Source of the DNA: Caldalkalibacillus mannanilyticus JCM 10596
GTDB lineage: Bacteria; Bacillota; Bacilli; Caldalkalibacillales; JCM-10596
NCBI RefSeq assembly: GCF_000615945.1
Contig: NZ_BAMO01000003.1
Coordinates: forward strand, 124,001-188,000
Length of the DNA: 64,000 bases
Direction of reading: 5' to 3'
This document shows positions 36,550 to 45,475 of the stretch, in pieces. The notes under the pieces were generated by a model that saw only the letters and a program-made list of their open reading frames with translations, did not search any database and was not told the DNA's origin. The translations under genes were made by a program, and so were the position numbers. The stretch's first letter is position 1. Every line of letters begins with the position of its first letter.

Positions 36550-36628
36550 GATTCTTCCCTCCCGATTTCACTACTTTTGTCAATTATACCCGATTTCTTC
36601 ATAGAAAAATACTCCCTTACTCTCTACT

Positions 36629-36725
36629 CCTCTTTTGTAGACGATCCTGCAAATATTTCTACAGCTTGAACAAGAAACGCTGGATCAGTAATAAGCTTCT
36701 TGATAAATGGTTGCCCAGTAGATTG
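36629..36725 (-). pseudogene. Duplicated 3' fragment of the serine hydrolase gene
   Basis: These 97 bases match 37873-37969 with only six mismatches and no gap. On the minus strand they read PFIKKLITDPAFLVQAVEI and FAGSSTKEE then TAG, nearly the same C-terminus as the complete serine hydrolase. No promoter or start remains. It is a remnant of a second copy and flanks the riboswitch-controlled gene on the opposite side from the intact hydrolase. Confidence 0.85.
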
Positions 36726-36744
36726 TGAGAAATGTCATATCATT

Positions 36745-36776
36745 GAAAAAAAGCTACCCAATCATACAGGTAGCTT
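36745..36776 (-). terminator. Terminator of the riboswitch-controlled gene
   Basis: On the minus strand AAGCTACC and GGTAGCTT (36769-36776 with 36751-36758) form a perfect 8-bp stem followed by TTTTTT. Confidence 0.85.
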
Positions 36777-36793
36777 GTAATAATATTATTTAT

Positions 36794-37669
36794 TTATGGC
36801 TCCATTGCCATCCAACTACTAACATGATGTACAGCTATTCCATTAAAACTAACCACTTCTGAATAGTATTTCTCCACTACCGAGAGTGTCTCGTTCATAT
36901 ATGATTCACCTTCTTCATAAAACGTAACCAGCCCGCCTTCATATGAAAACCCAGTTTCCACACCAATAACTATTGATTTGTTATACTTACTAGCAAGCTC
37001 AATTTCAGTTTTGACTATCTCGATAATCTTCTCAGCAGAATCACGATACGCCATAATTGTTACGCTATCTGTTTCGGCAATCACCCATTCTGCCAGCATA
37101 CCTTTTCCATACTTATTTTTATAGAAAATTTCATCAAACCAAAATGGAATGTCTGCTTCAAGAGGAATATCCAAGGTTTCTGCACTCTGTTTAGCTTTTA
37201 ATATGAGCGCTTGGTATGATTCGATCGTATTGTTCTGACTGGTTTTCCATCCGCTATACAAATAGGGTTCAACGTCCAGATGAATACCAGAAAATTTTTG
37301 AGTAGCCTTTGAGCCCTCTTGGTATTTGCCTAGCCAGCTCATCAGCTTTTCAAGGTGAATATAGCCCTTCCACTCCACCCATTCAGCAGATCCATCCAAT
37401 GCATAAATACTAATTCCTTTATTTGAGGCTTTCTCAATAAATTCTCGATATATATCCATCGAAATGTCTGGGTCGATCTGTAAATAAACTTTGTTCACAT
37501 TTTTACTTTCGAGAAAAGAAAGGGTACTCTCTTTATCACTAACAATCATCCACGGATTCCAAAGCCATGTTGCTTTGACTTCCAATTCAGAAGCTTTTCC
37601 ATATGCTTCACCATTATAGCCATTTAAAATTAATAACATTGCTAACAGCAGCACCAGCAGTTTGCGCAT
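36794..37669 (-). CDS. Secreted TIM-barrel-like protein under cyclic-di-GMP riboswitch control
   Basis: The protein has 291 residues. The signal peptide RKLLVLLLAMLLILNGYNGEAYG suggests secretion. The mature part shows a repeating beta-alpha pattern: VNKVYLQIDPDIS, GISIYALDGSAEW, GIHLDVEPYLYSGW, IPLEADIPFWFDE, DSVTIMAYRDS, SIVIGVETGF and GIAVHHVSSW. The acidic pair in HLDVEPY and the ADIPFWFDE strand resemble glycoside-hydrolase barrels, but I recognise no named family. GGAGG precedes the ATG. A cyclic-di-GMP-I aptamer in its leader implies a role in biofilm matrix or surface switching. Matrix glycan hydrolysis is inference. Confidence 0.75.
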   Translation of the reverse strand: MRKLLVLLLAMLLILNGYNGEAYGKASELEVKATWLWNPWMIVSDKESTLSFLESKNVNKVYLQIDPDISMDIYREFIEKASNKGISIYALDGSAEWVEWKGYIHLEKLMSWLGKYQEGSKATQKFSGIHLDVEPYLYSGWKTSQNNTIESYQALILKAKQSAETLDIPLEADIPFWFDEIFYKNKYGKGMLAEWVIAETDSVTIMAYRDSAEKIIEIVKTEIELASKYNKSIVIGVETGFSYEGGLVTFYEEGESYMNETLSVVEKYYSEVVSFNGIAVHHVSSWMAMEP

Positions 37670-37678
37670 GACAAATTA

Positions 37679-37715
37679 TCCTCCATTCTCTAAGCCGAGG
37701 CTCTACGAATGAGGA
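37679..37715 (-). promoter_or_regulatory. Shine-Dalgarno-sequestering hairpin (riboswitch expression platform)
   Basis: In the RNA, UCCUCAUUC just after the aptamer can pair with GAAUGGAGGA, leaving one bulged G. This would hide the GGAGG ribosome binding site of the downstream gene. A small AGCC/GGCU hairpin fills the loop. Control at translation is therefore likely. Whether ligand opens or closes the site cannot be read from this alone. Confidence 0.65.
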
Positions 37716-37797
37716 CCCGGCAACCTGACTACCCTACGCTTAATAGCGGTTAGCTCATGGCTTTGCGTCCTTCCCTTTCGGTGAAGTTTGCCTTTTT
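37708..37797 (-). ncRNA. Cyclic-di-GMP-I (GEMM-I) riboswitch aptamer
   Basis: The minus-strand RNA contains the conserved aptamer elements in order. These are AAAGGCAAAC, the first stem capped by a GAAA tetraloop (CACCGAAAGGG), GGACGCAAAGCC, a second stem (CCGCUAUUAAGCG), and UAGUCAGGUUGCCGG at the 3' end. Spacing and order match the GEMM-I class that binds cyclic-di-GMP. It starts about 20 nt after a near-consensus promoter and ends just before a hairpin that covers the ribosome binding site of the secreted-protein gene. Confidence 0.92.
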
Positions 37798-37816
37798 CAG
37801 ATATTTTTATCTTTTC

Positions 37817-37845
37817 AGTATAAATAATACCTTCTTTTCTGTCAA
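37817..37845 (-). promoter_or_regulatory. Sigma-A promoter of the riboswitch leader
   Basis: On the minus strand, -35 TTGACA (37840-37845) is a perfect match and -10 TATACT (37817-37822) is close. The spacer is exactly 17 nt. Transcription would start shortly before the aptamer. Confidence 0.8.
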
Positions 37846-37864
37846 TTGTGGCTATAGTTGAGGT

Positions 37865-39007
37865 CTAGTGTGCCTCTTTTGTAGACGATCCCGCAAATAT
37901 TTCTACAGCTTGAACAAGAAACGCTGGATCAGTAATAAGTTTCTTTAGAAATGGTTGCCAAGTATATTGAAGCCACAGATAATCTAATCGGCTTGGATCG
38001 TTGATAAACCAAGCTAACTCGATGTTATTTCCATCCTTTGTTCGCGCATAGAGAGCCACAGTGAGAACAAATATTGTACTTCCACCCTTCCATCCAAGAT
38101 ATTCATAATTTGGGTTGGGGGAAAATTCTAAGATCGTTCTCATTATTTTTCGCTCTTTTTCGGTCAGCATATTGGAATGAATAATGTTTCCCATTAGCTT
38201 CGCATATTCCTTCGTTGTGCTTGCTGGAAGCCTATTAGAACGAATTAATTGAAGCTTTTCACTAAAGGATTTTTTATCATAATATTTCTCTTTCACGCTA
38301 TGATCATGATCCTCACTTAATAATCGATGAATGTTCATAGCTCTCTCAATAAATTCTTCGTGAGGCATCGCTTCAAGCTTCTTTTTAACCTCTCTATATG
38401 ACAAACTTTGTTCTTCCTTAAGCATGGTGGGTAAAATATTGGCGGAGGTCATAGGAAAGATATAGGAATGATTGACGATCCCTAGACGTCTTAAAGTCAA
38501 ATTGATTTGCTCTATCCCCAAAATCTGAAACAAATATTCTGTATTGGCATTTGAGCTATGACTGATCATCCCTTTTGCCACATCCTCTAGCGTCACCTGC
38601 TGGTCGAGGATACGCCCTTCTGCTTCCATCTGTTTCAGCCATTTTGGATGAGCTTGACCATCCGTATTTTTAATATAATATTTTTCTAATTCGGCAAGAG
38701 CTATTTTTTCTGTTGGATCTAAGTTCCCTCTTGCCACCTGCACAGCATACTCAATAGCCAAGATAATTTTGACCGTACTGGCTAACGGCATCATTTGATC
38801 AGATTGATAATCAATCATCGTTTCGCCGTTTTTAACCAGATACAGCGAAGATTTCTCAGGACTCTTTTTCATAAATTTCAAGATATCTTCAGGTGTTTTC
38901 GATCTTGCTTGTTTTATGCTTATAATTCCGCTTATCATTACGCCTATAATGATTATCAAGATTATGACAATCACCAAGCCCAGTATGAGTATAATGATTT
39001 TCCCCAT
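37865..39007 (-). CDS. Membrane-anchored beta-lactamase-like serine hydrolase
   Basis: The protein has 380 residues. The N-terminal segment IIILILGLVIVIILIIIIGVM anchors it. The catalytic SxxK is in PLASTVKIILAIEYA, an SxN-like motif is in HSSNANTEYL, and KGGS in GWKGGSTIFV takes the place of KTG. The class A beta-lactamase fold is likely, but the scaffold is longer and the natural substrate is unknown. ATG 39007 follows AGGAGG; the 18-residue extension is not needed. A 97-bp near-copy of its 3' end lies at 36629-36725. It follows two small unknown membrane-anchored genes on the same strand. Confidence 0.83.
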   Translation of the reverse strand: MGKIIILILGLVIVIILIIIIGVMISGIISIKQARSKTPEDILKFMKKSPEKSSLYLVKNGETMIDYQSDQMMPLASTVKIILAIEYAVQVARGNLDPTEKIALAELEKYYIKNTDGQAHPKWLKQMEAEGRILDQQVTLEDVAKGMISHSSNANTEYLFQILGIEQINLTLRRLGIVNHSYIFPMTSANILPTMLKEEQSLSYREVKKKLEAMPHEEFIERAMNIHRLLSEDHDHSVKEKYYDKKSFSEKLQLIRSNRLPASTTKEYAKLMGNIIHSNMLTEKERKIMRTILEFSPNPNYEYLGWKGGSTIFVLTVALYARTKDGNNIELAWFINDPSRLDYLWLQYTWQPFLKKLITDPAFLVQAVEIFAGSSTKEAH

Positions 39008-39029
39008 TGTACCTCCTTTTGAAATGCAC

Positions 39030-39527
39030 TTACATTTTACTGCTGCGAACCTTGATTTCAAAAGAGCCTACTGAACCATCACTGTTGAGATATTTTACAC
39101 TATACCTCCCATTGTCTATATAATCATCTTTTTCCGTTTCGAATATCAAGCTGTTTCCAGGTTCAATAGTTTCACTCATTAAAATCTCATAATTCGGTTT
39201 AAATAGTGTTACTTTGAAAGATTTTGGACCTGTATTTTTAATGAATAAATGAAAACCATCTTCTTCAGGGTTCTTTTGAAAATAAAAAGAAGTTTCTCCT
39301 TCACCATTAAAACTCCCAGTCTGATCTGACAAAACACTAAAGAAATTCTCAGAATCATCTGATACACTTGTTCGTTCACTATTTTTTACCTTCAATTCAT
39401 TATCTTCTACCTTCCATTCACTATTTTCTGCCTTCTTGCTATCATGATCCTGCACTACATTCACTAGTAGAAGCAGGATTAAAGTAACTACGATTCCGAA
39501 TAATACTATTTTTTTGCCTATGTTCAC
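39030..39527 (-). CDS. Membrane-anchored protein of unknown function with 7-residue tandem repeats
   Basis: The protein has about 165 residues. One hydrophobic anchor (IVLFGIVVTLILLLLVNVV) precedes a charged linker containing three tandem 7-residue units (ENSEWKV, EDNELKV, KNSERTS). These are encoded by 21-bp repeats at 39370-39432. The C-terminal ~90 residues look like a beta-sandwich (GFHLFIKNTGPKSFKVTLF, GRYSVKYLNSDGSVGSFEI). GTG 39527 is 8 nt after GAGG. It precedes the serine hydrolase by 22 nt and is probably co-transcribed. No family is recognised. Confidence 0.65.
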   Translation of the reverse strand: MNIGKKIVLFGIVVTLILLLLVNVVQDHDSKKAENSEWKVEDNELKVKNSERTSVSDDSENFFSVLSDQTGSFNGEGETSFYFQKNPEEDGFHLFIKNTGPKSFKVTLFKPNYEILMSETIEPGNSLIFETEKDDYIDNGRYSVKYLNSDGSVGSFEIKVRSSKM

Positions 39528-39640
39528 TGGTAACACCTCGTTATGTATAGTAAGTTGAAACTACTAAAGAAAGGTAAAACATCTAAAGGAGTATTAAATG
39601 GCTTAACCTCTCTTGGCTTTATATTTCATGACCTTTGAAG

Positions 39641-40165
39641 TTATTCAGTTTTTGTTTTGTCATGTATCTCTAACGTTTCATTATTAAAATTACTGATGAT
39701 TTCATCCGAGTCGGGATTATCAACCGATTTTCTGACACTTCCATCACTATAATAAGTCACTACAATATACGATGCATCTAAATAATAACTGATTGTGACG
39801 TAACTTCCTTTTCCAGTATAATGTTCTACTGCAAATATTCTGCTTTCTTCGGGGACAAAGGCTTCAAATAGAGAATTGTCGTATATTTCAAAATCTCCAT
39901 CAGGGTAGGAAACAATCTCTTTCGGATTATTTTTATTTACCACAGTAAATATATTACTTCTTTCTTTTTTTTCCATTGTTAAATCTTTAGCATTTTTGGC
40001 AGTTTCATTCTTTATTTGAACAGCACTCGTTTCCACAAGGTCCTTTGTACCAATACGTGGTAACTCTTTAACACTAAATACTATGAAAATAATAATACCT
40101 ACTAGAATTACGACACCACGCTTTCTAAAAAGCACCTTACTCCACCTTTCGTTCTTATTGGACAT
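39641..40165 (-). CDS. Membrane-anchored protein of unknown function
   Basis: The protein has 174 residues. A positively charged N-terminus is followed by one anchor (GVVILVGIIIFIVFSV). The outer domain has VSYPDGDFEIYDNSLF, VTISYYLDASYIVVTYYSDG and SVRKSVDN, which suggest beta-strands. It does not match a family I know. Its architecture resembles the next gene (anchor plus small outer beta domain), and both precede the serine hydrolase on the same strand. GTAAGGTGC is a weak ribosome binding site. Confidence 0.6.
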   Translation of the reverse strand: MSNKNERWSKVLFRKRGVVILVGIIIFIVFSVKELPRIGTKDLVETSAVQIKNETAKNAKDLTMEKKERSNIFTVVNKNNPKEIVSYPDGDFEIYDNSLFEAFVPEESRIFAVEHYTGKGSYVTISYYLDASYIVVTYYSDGSVRKSVDNPDSDEIISNFNNETLEIHDKTKTE

Positions 40166-40342
40166 TCTAGTTAACCAAGCTTTCGAGTTTGAAAATTCGA
40201 TAATTTATGGGTTAAAATGGTTTTTCAGACTAGAGTGTAACATTAATTCTTAATATGTGTAAACCTATTTTAGTAAATAAATTCCTATAAAAATTGTAGA
40301 ACGATTGAACCAGAATGATCCCATCATCAAAATGAACAATGC

Positions 40343-40375
40343 AAAAAAGAGCCCCCTAGCTGGGAAGCCCTTCTT
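40343..40375 (-). terminator. Probable terminator of ilvD
   Basis: On the minus strand, AGGGCTTCCC, AGCTA and GGGGGCTC can form an imperfect GC-rich hairpin, followed by TTTTTT. It lies about 30 nt past the ilvD stop. Confidence 0.5.
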
Positions 40376-40403
40376 TATTCTTTCATCACTGATTACCAAC
40401 AAC

Positions 40404-42089
40404 TTAATCTAATACCGCTCCTTTGGATGCGGAAGAAACCAATTTGGCATATTTGGCTAGAACGCCTCTTGTTGCTTTTAACGGTGGAGCTACCCATTCT
40501 GCTTGACGCTTGGCAAACTCCTCATCTGAAAGATGAACGTTCAAGGATTGAGAAATACTGTCGATCGTAATCGTATCTCCTTCTTGTAGCAAACCAATCG
40601 GACCACCCACCTGTGCTTCTGGTGACACGTGACCTACAACCAATCCATGGGTTCCTCCAGAGAAACGTCCGTCTGTTAACAAGCCGATTTTTTCTCCTAG
40701 ACCTTTCCCCACGATAATAGCTGAGATGGAAAGCATTTCAGCCATTCCAGGTCCTCCTTTTGGACCTGCATAACGGATGACAACAACATCTCCTTCGTTA
40801 ATACGATCCTCTAGGACTGCCTTGGTTGCTTCTTCTTCTGAATCGAAGACGCGAGCTGGGCCTGTAATTTCTTTGACCTTCAGACCAGACATTTTAGCCA
40901 CTGCTCCTTCTGGCGCAAGGTTCCCTTTCAACACAACCAATGGACCCGTTTCACGTAATGGTTGGTCAAAGCTGCGAATGACGTCTTGCCCCTCAGCTAA
41001 ATCAGGTGCCTCAGCTAAGTTCTCAGCTACTGTTTTTCCTGTTACTGTTAAGCAATCGCCATGTAACAAGCCTTTTTCTAGAAGAACCTTCATTACAGCC
41101 TGAACGCCCCCGACATTATGCAGGTCTTGCATGACATAACGACCACTTGGCTTAAGGTCAGCAATATGTGGAACCCCTAAACGAATACGTTCAAAGTCTT
41201 CTAAGCTCAAGTCTACATCTACTGTATGAGCAATCGCTAATAAATGCAGGATCGCATTCGTTGAACCACCTAGAGCCATCACAACTGTAATCGCGTTTTC
41301 AAAGGCTTTCTTTGTCATGATATCTCGAGGATAGATGTCTTGTTCCAACAAACGAATGACAGCTCGTCCTGCTTTTTCACAATCATCTAGCTTGTTTGAG
41401 GTTTCCGCAGGATTTGAAGAGCTTCCCGGCAAGCTCATTCCCATCGCTTCAATGGCTGAAGCCATAGTATTTGCTGTATACATTCCTCCGCATGAACCTG
41501 CTCCTGGACAGGCATGACACTCGATGGTATGTAGCTCCTCTTTCTCAATCGCTCCACTGTTGTACTTCCCTACAGCTTCAAAGGCAGAAACAATATCTAT
41601 ATCTTTTCCTTCATGTTTTCCTGGTGCAATCGTTCCACCATATACAAAAACAGAAGGGACATTTAATCTTCCCATAGCGATCATACATGCTGGCATGTTT
41701 TTATCGCATCCACCAATCGCCACTAATCCGTCTAAATTCTCTGCTCCCACAACCGTTTCAATGGAATCTGCAATGACTTCACGGCTTGGTAAGGAATAGC
41801 GCATTCCTGGGGTTCCCATTGAAATCCCATCGGACACAGTAATCGTGTTGAAGATAAGAGGAGCTCCTCCACCTTCTTTAGCTCCTTCCTTGGCACGAAT
41901 GGCTAATTGATCAATATGCATGTTACAAGGAGTTACTTCACTCCATGTACTAGCAATCCCTATCATCGGTTTCTTAAAATCTTCATCGGTAAATCCAACA
42001 GCTCTAAGCATCGCACGGTTCGGTGCACGGTGTTCACCTTCACTGATCACAATACTTCGGTTTCTTAAATCTTTTTTTTGGTCTCCCAT
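40404..42089 (-). CDS. ilvD: Dihydroxy-acid dehydratase
   Basis: This enzyme dehydrates 2,3-dihydroxy acids in valine, isoleucine and leucine synthesis and carries an iron-sulfur cluster. The cluster Cys residues are in [21 protein letters not shown] and [40 protein letters not shown] near the C-terminus is also conserved. ATG 42089 ([12 protein letters not shown]) has AAGGA 8 nt upstream; an extension to 42107 is not needed. It stands alone, not in an ilv-leu operon. A candidate promoter and weak CodY-like box lie upstream. Confidence 0.95.
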   Translation of the reverse strand: MGDQKKDLRNRSIVISEGEHRAPNRAMLRAVGFTDEDFKKPMIGIASTWSEVTPCNMHIDQLAIRAKEGAKEGGGAPLIFNTITVSDGISMGTPGMRYSLPSREVIADSIETVVGAENLDGLVAIGGCDKNMPACMIAMGRLNVPSVFVYGGTIAPGKHEGKDIDIVSAFEAVGKYNSGAIEKEELHTIECHACPGAGSCGGMYTANTMASAIEAMGMSLPGSSSNPAETSNKLDDCEKAGRAVIRLLEQDIYPRDIMTKKAFENAITVVMALGGSTNAILHLLAIAHTVDVDLSLEDFERIRLGVPHIADLKPSGRYVMQDLHNVGGVQAVMKVLLEKGLLHGDCLTVTGKTVAENLAEAPDLAEGQDVIRSFDQPLRETGPLVVLKGNLAPEGAVAKMSGLKVKEITGPARVFDSEEEATKAVLEDRINEGDVVVIRYAGPKGGPGMAEMLSISAIIVGKGLGEKIGLLTDGRFSGGTHGLVVGHVSPEAQVGGPIGLLQEGDTITIDSISQSLNVHLSDEEFAKRQAEWVAPPLKATRGVLAKYAKLVSSASKGAVLD

Positions 42090-42170
42090 GATCCCGTTCC
42101 TTTCCATCCAAAAATTTCATTTCTAAATATAGGTTAAAAAGTATTATATCAAATGGGCATCTGTTTGAAC

Positions 42171-42200
42171 AGTTTATCAAGATTAAAATTTCTTGCAATT
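42171..42200 (-). promoter_or_regulatory. Candidate ilvD promoter with a CodY-like box
   Basis: TTGCAA (42193-42198) and TAAACT (42171-42176, minus strand) have a 16-nt spacer. AAATTTCTTGCAATT (42186-42200) matches 11 of 15 positions of the CodY box AATTTTCWGAAAATT and overlaps the -35. Both calls are weak. Confidence 0.3.
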
Positions 42201-42379
42201 CAAAAAACATACACAAATTGTTAAAAAAGAGATGTTAGCACACAGTTAGAACAAGATAAAAATTTTCTATGCACCTTATTTTTTCATAGAAAAGAATTAT
42301 GCTATGATATAGGGTGTATTATTTTCGAATAATGCCAAAAAATAAACACAAATATCACTGCAAGATAGGTGGAGTTTAC

Positions 42380-43333
42380 ATGAGTGAGAGTCAAAAACCG
42401 TATCGTATTTTACTTTATTACAAATACGTACACATCGAAAATCCTGAGCAATTTACCGCAGATCACCTTGCCTTTTGTAAAGAGCTTGGGCTCAAAGGCC
42501 GCATCTTAGTGGCTGAGGAAGGCATTAATGGGACTGTTTCAGGTACAGTTGAACAAACCAATGCTTACATGGAAAAAATGCATGCTGATCCACGCTTCTC
42601 GGATCTATGGTTTAAGATTGACGAAGCAGAAGAGCATGCCTTTAAGAAAATGTTTGTTCGACATAAGCAAGAACTTGTTACGTTCCGCTTAGAGGAGGAT
42701 GTTGATCCTAATCAATTAACGGGAAAATATTTAAGTCCTAAAGAATTTTACGAAGAGCTTCAAAACGAAGATATCATTGTTCTGGATGGTCGAAATGATT
42801 ATGAATATGATATCGGGCATTTTAGAGGAGCGATTCGTCCTGATGTGAAGGCTTTTCGGGACTTTCCAGAATGGATACGTGAAAATCTAAGTCAATTTAA
42901 AGATAAAAAAGTCCTAACTTATTGCACCGGCGGAATTCGCTGTGAAAAGCTATCAGGACTGTTACTGAAAGAAGGCTTTAAGGATGTCAATCAATTACAT
43001 GGCGGAATTGTAACCTATGGCAAGGACCCCGAAGTACAAGGTCGCTTATGGGATGGAAAGTGTTATGTATTTGATGAGCGGATTTCAGTTCCTATTAACC
43101 AAACAGAAGAAGATGTTGTTGTAGGAAAATGCTATCACTGTGGCAAGGCAGAGGATCGTTATGTTAATTGCGCCAATCCAGACTGTAACCTACAGCATGT
43201 GTGCTGCGAAGAATGCGAGCCTATCCATAAACGCTCCTGTAGCAAAGAATGCCAAGAACACCCCAAAAATCGTTATCTTGCTGGTTCAGAATCGGATCGA
43301 GAAGAAGAATTTCTTTCTGAAACATTAGGTTAA
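42380..43333 (+). CDS. trhO: tRNA uridine(34) hydroxylase / rhodanese-related protein
   Basis: The protein has 317 residues. The N-terminal domain has [15 protein letters not shown]. The rhodanese domain ends in the active Cys of [13 protein letters not shown]. The C-terminus has a Cys-rich zinc-like region ([31 protein letters not shown]). TrhO proteins hydroxylate U34 of certain tRNAs. ATG 42380 follows GGTGGAG; an extension upstream has no support. A strong terminator follows. Confidence 0.92.
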   Translation: MSESQKPYRILLYYKYVHIENPEQFTADHLAFCKELGLKGRILVAEEGINGTVSGTVEQTNAYMEKMHADPRFSDLWFKIDEAEEHAFKKMFVRHKQELVTFRLEEDVDPNQLTGKYLSPKEFYEELQNEDIIVLDGRNDYEYDIGHFRGAIRPDVKAFRDFPEWIRENLSQFKDKKVLTYCTGGIRCEKLSGLLLKEGFKDVNQLHGGIVTYGKDPEVQGRLWDGKCYVFDERISVPINQTEEDVVVGKCYHCGKAEDRYVNCANPDCNLQHVCCEECEPIHKRSCSKECQEHPKNRYLAGSESDREEEFLSETLG

Positions 43334-43346
43334 TGAAGTTAATTCG

Positions 43347-43385
43347 ACAAATGACAAGGTTGATAAGCCTTGTCATTTGTCATTT
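43347..43385 (+). terminator. Rho-independent terminator of trhO
   Basis: ACAAATGACAAGG (43347-43359) and CCTTGTCATTTGT (43368-43380) form a perfect 13-bp stem with an 8-nt loop, followed by CATTTTCT. Confidence 0.85.
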
Positions 43386-43408
43386 TCTACTCAAAACTTA
43401 AATAAAAC

Positions 43409-43437
43409 ATGACATTTTTTAACACGATCGGTATAAT
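43409..43437 (+). promoter_or_regulatory. Sigma-A promoter of the HD-GYP gene
   Basis: ATGACA (43409-43414) and TATAAT (43432-43437) have a 17-nt spacer, 37 nt before the start codon. Confidence 0.65.
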
Positions 43438-43474
43438 AAGAGTAGATTTTTTTGTCGAATAATAGGAGGCTAGC

Positions 43475-44595
43475 ATGAAAAATGGCGCTATGGTTTCACC
43501 CTATTCGATATGGAAAGTATTGATAGCTGGACAAGCTTCCTGTTTTTTTGGACTGGTGATCTTGATCTTGGCTAATTTTTTGATTATGCCTACTCCATAC
43601 TTTAAGAACATTGTCTTTCTTCTATTAATAGGATTTTGTCCCTCCATTCTTTTCTATTATCTGACTCCAAGATTTGTTTCATATATTACCATTATGAATA
43701 CCCTTTTGATCACTACGATGGCTGTAAATATGATTGGCGTTACCTTTTTGGGTAGCTGTTTCTCTTACTCCCTGTCCTTGCCTTATTTTTCAGAAGCAAA
43801 ACTCATTATTTATTGGCGAGTATAGGGGCTATATTAAGCTATCTGTGGGTTGCCCAGCCAATCTATGAACCTCAGCAAATGGTTTATCTTCTGGCACAGC
43901 TCGCCATCCTGACGATTCTTTTCTTCTTTATTTATGTGATCGTGAAGGAGCTGGTCGCTCATTCTGTTGTGGAGACCAAGCATGTGCAAACCGTGTCTAG
44001 TTTATCTCGCAGTGTGGAAGCGAAGGATTACTATACACGTGGACACTCGGGAAGGGTCGCGGGAATTGCGGTCATTCTAGCCGCTCATTATGGAGGATTA
44101 GATCGTAAAACCGTGTATTCCAGTGGATTGATCCATGATGTAGGTAAATTGACGACTCCCGATTATATTCTGATCAAAAATGGTCCGTTAACTCCTAAAG
44201 AACAGCTAGAGATGAGAAAGCATCCACTTGAAGGAGCCAAAATATGCCGTAGTTTAGGAATATCTGAAGAGCTGATTGATGGGGTTCTCTATCATCATGA
44301 ACGCTGGGATGGAAAGGGCTATCCCGAAGGACTGATAGGAGAGAATATCCCCCTTCTCGGTCGCCTCCTATGCGTAGCAGATTGTATTGATGCCATGGCA
44401 TCTAATCGTTCTTATCGTCAAGCGCTCAGCTTCGAGCATATTTGTTCAGAGCTAGAGCTAGGAAAAGGGACTCAGTTTGACCCCCATATTGCCACACTTG
44501 CCCTTACGCATTGGGAGGAGATTACCCAATTTATTCTTGAAGAAAGAGTGAAAGTAGTTACGTCTGGGGAAGTAAGTGAGGTGTACGCAAACTGA
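43475..44595 (+). pseudogene. HD-GYP domain membrane protein (cyclic-di-GMP phosphodiesterase), frameshifted near 43788
   Basis: The N-terminus has about five membrane segments. The output domain carries HD-GYP signatures: EAKDYYTRGHSGRVAGIAV, LIHDVGKLTTPDYIL, HHERWDGKGYPEGL and DCIDAMASNRSYRQAL. The first frame breaks in TATTTTTCAG; adding one T gives a continuous PYFFRSKTHYLLASIGAIL. AGGAGG precedes the ATG. It should hydrolyse cyclic-di-GMP and oppose the two GGDEF proteins of this window. Its end overlaps the convergent lipase gene by 38 nt. Confidence 0.88.
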
Positions 44596-45341
44596 TTCGA
44601 GGGTTCAATTGTGGATTTTCTTTACATAACTTAGTAGCAAAAGGTGGACTTAACCTACATAATTGTTGATAATAGTGGATCATTTTATGATTGCTTAGAA
44701 GGTTGTTCAGTTGAAAGCAAAGCCCTAGCTTTTTAGGAACTGCACGATATTGAAGTGTAAGAAAGGAGGCAGGAAGCAGAGGAATGATGTCATAGTCATT
44801 GACAACCTGAATACACTCCTTGGTTTTTTCCATCACGGTCGAGGTAAATCTTGAATCGCCCACTCTCGGGCAGCCGAAAGTGCATAGGAAAGGGCGGGTA
44901 AATCGGGTGTTCACTGCTACGTCTACAGCGGCTAAAGTGGCAAGCGCTCCTCCAAGACTATGTCCTGTTAAAAACAGCTTTTTAGCCGGGGATAAACCTC
45001 GTAACGTTTCGATTAACTGTTTTCTAACGACCGAACGATAGATTTGAGTAAAGCCCTTATGAGTCTTTCCCGCTTCAGATACATAAGGGTAATTCATTTG
45101 CCAAAAATGAATGTCTTTGAGTATATCGAAAATATCTTCCGTCCCTCGAAAAGCTACAATAATGTTCTTCTTTGATTGGGCTACATACCCAAGGTGAGCG
45201 AAAAACAGGTTGCCAAATGTACATATAAGCTTATACCCTTGGGGAGATTCAATGAGCCTTTGTTTTTAAATTGTTCTACAGCCTGATAAGCTAGGGCAGC
45301 TAGAAAGATCGATTGCCGAATCAATCTTCCACTCGCTTTCA
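44558..45341 (-). pseudogene. Class 3 lipase family protein, frameshifted near 45251
   Basis: The nucleophile elbow is LTGHSLGGALATLAA. VAFRGTEDIFDILKDIHF is the conserved block before it and CTFGCPRVGDSRF the one after. The start ATG at 45341 (MKASGRLIRQS) follows GGTGGAG. The frame shifts after FKNKGSL; ESPQGYKLICTFGNLFFAH continues in the -1 frame, so one base is missing in TCATTGAATC. There is no signal peptide, so it may be cytosolic. The substrate is unknown. Confidence 0.82.
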
Positions 45342-45475
45342 TCTCCTCCACCTCACTCTGCTTTTTCTATCATTTTATTCAGAATGAGCTTTCGATGTTT
45401 TCGCTTCTGACAGATCCTAATCATTTTCTTCTAGACCCCACTGACTGCGCTAAATTTCGTTGGTCTTGGAAGGGT

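Noticed and set aside
36560-36800. Complete second gene between the antitoxin and the riboswitch-controlled gene
   Set aside because: Only the 97-bp hydrolase tail and a terminator are present; there is no start or upstream coding sequence.
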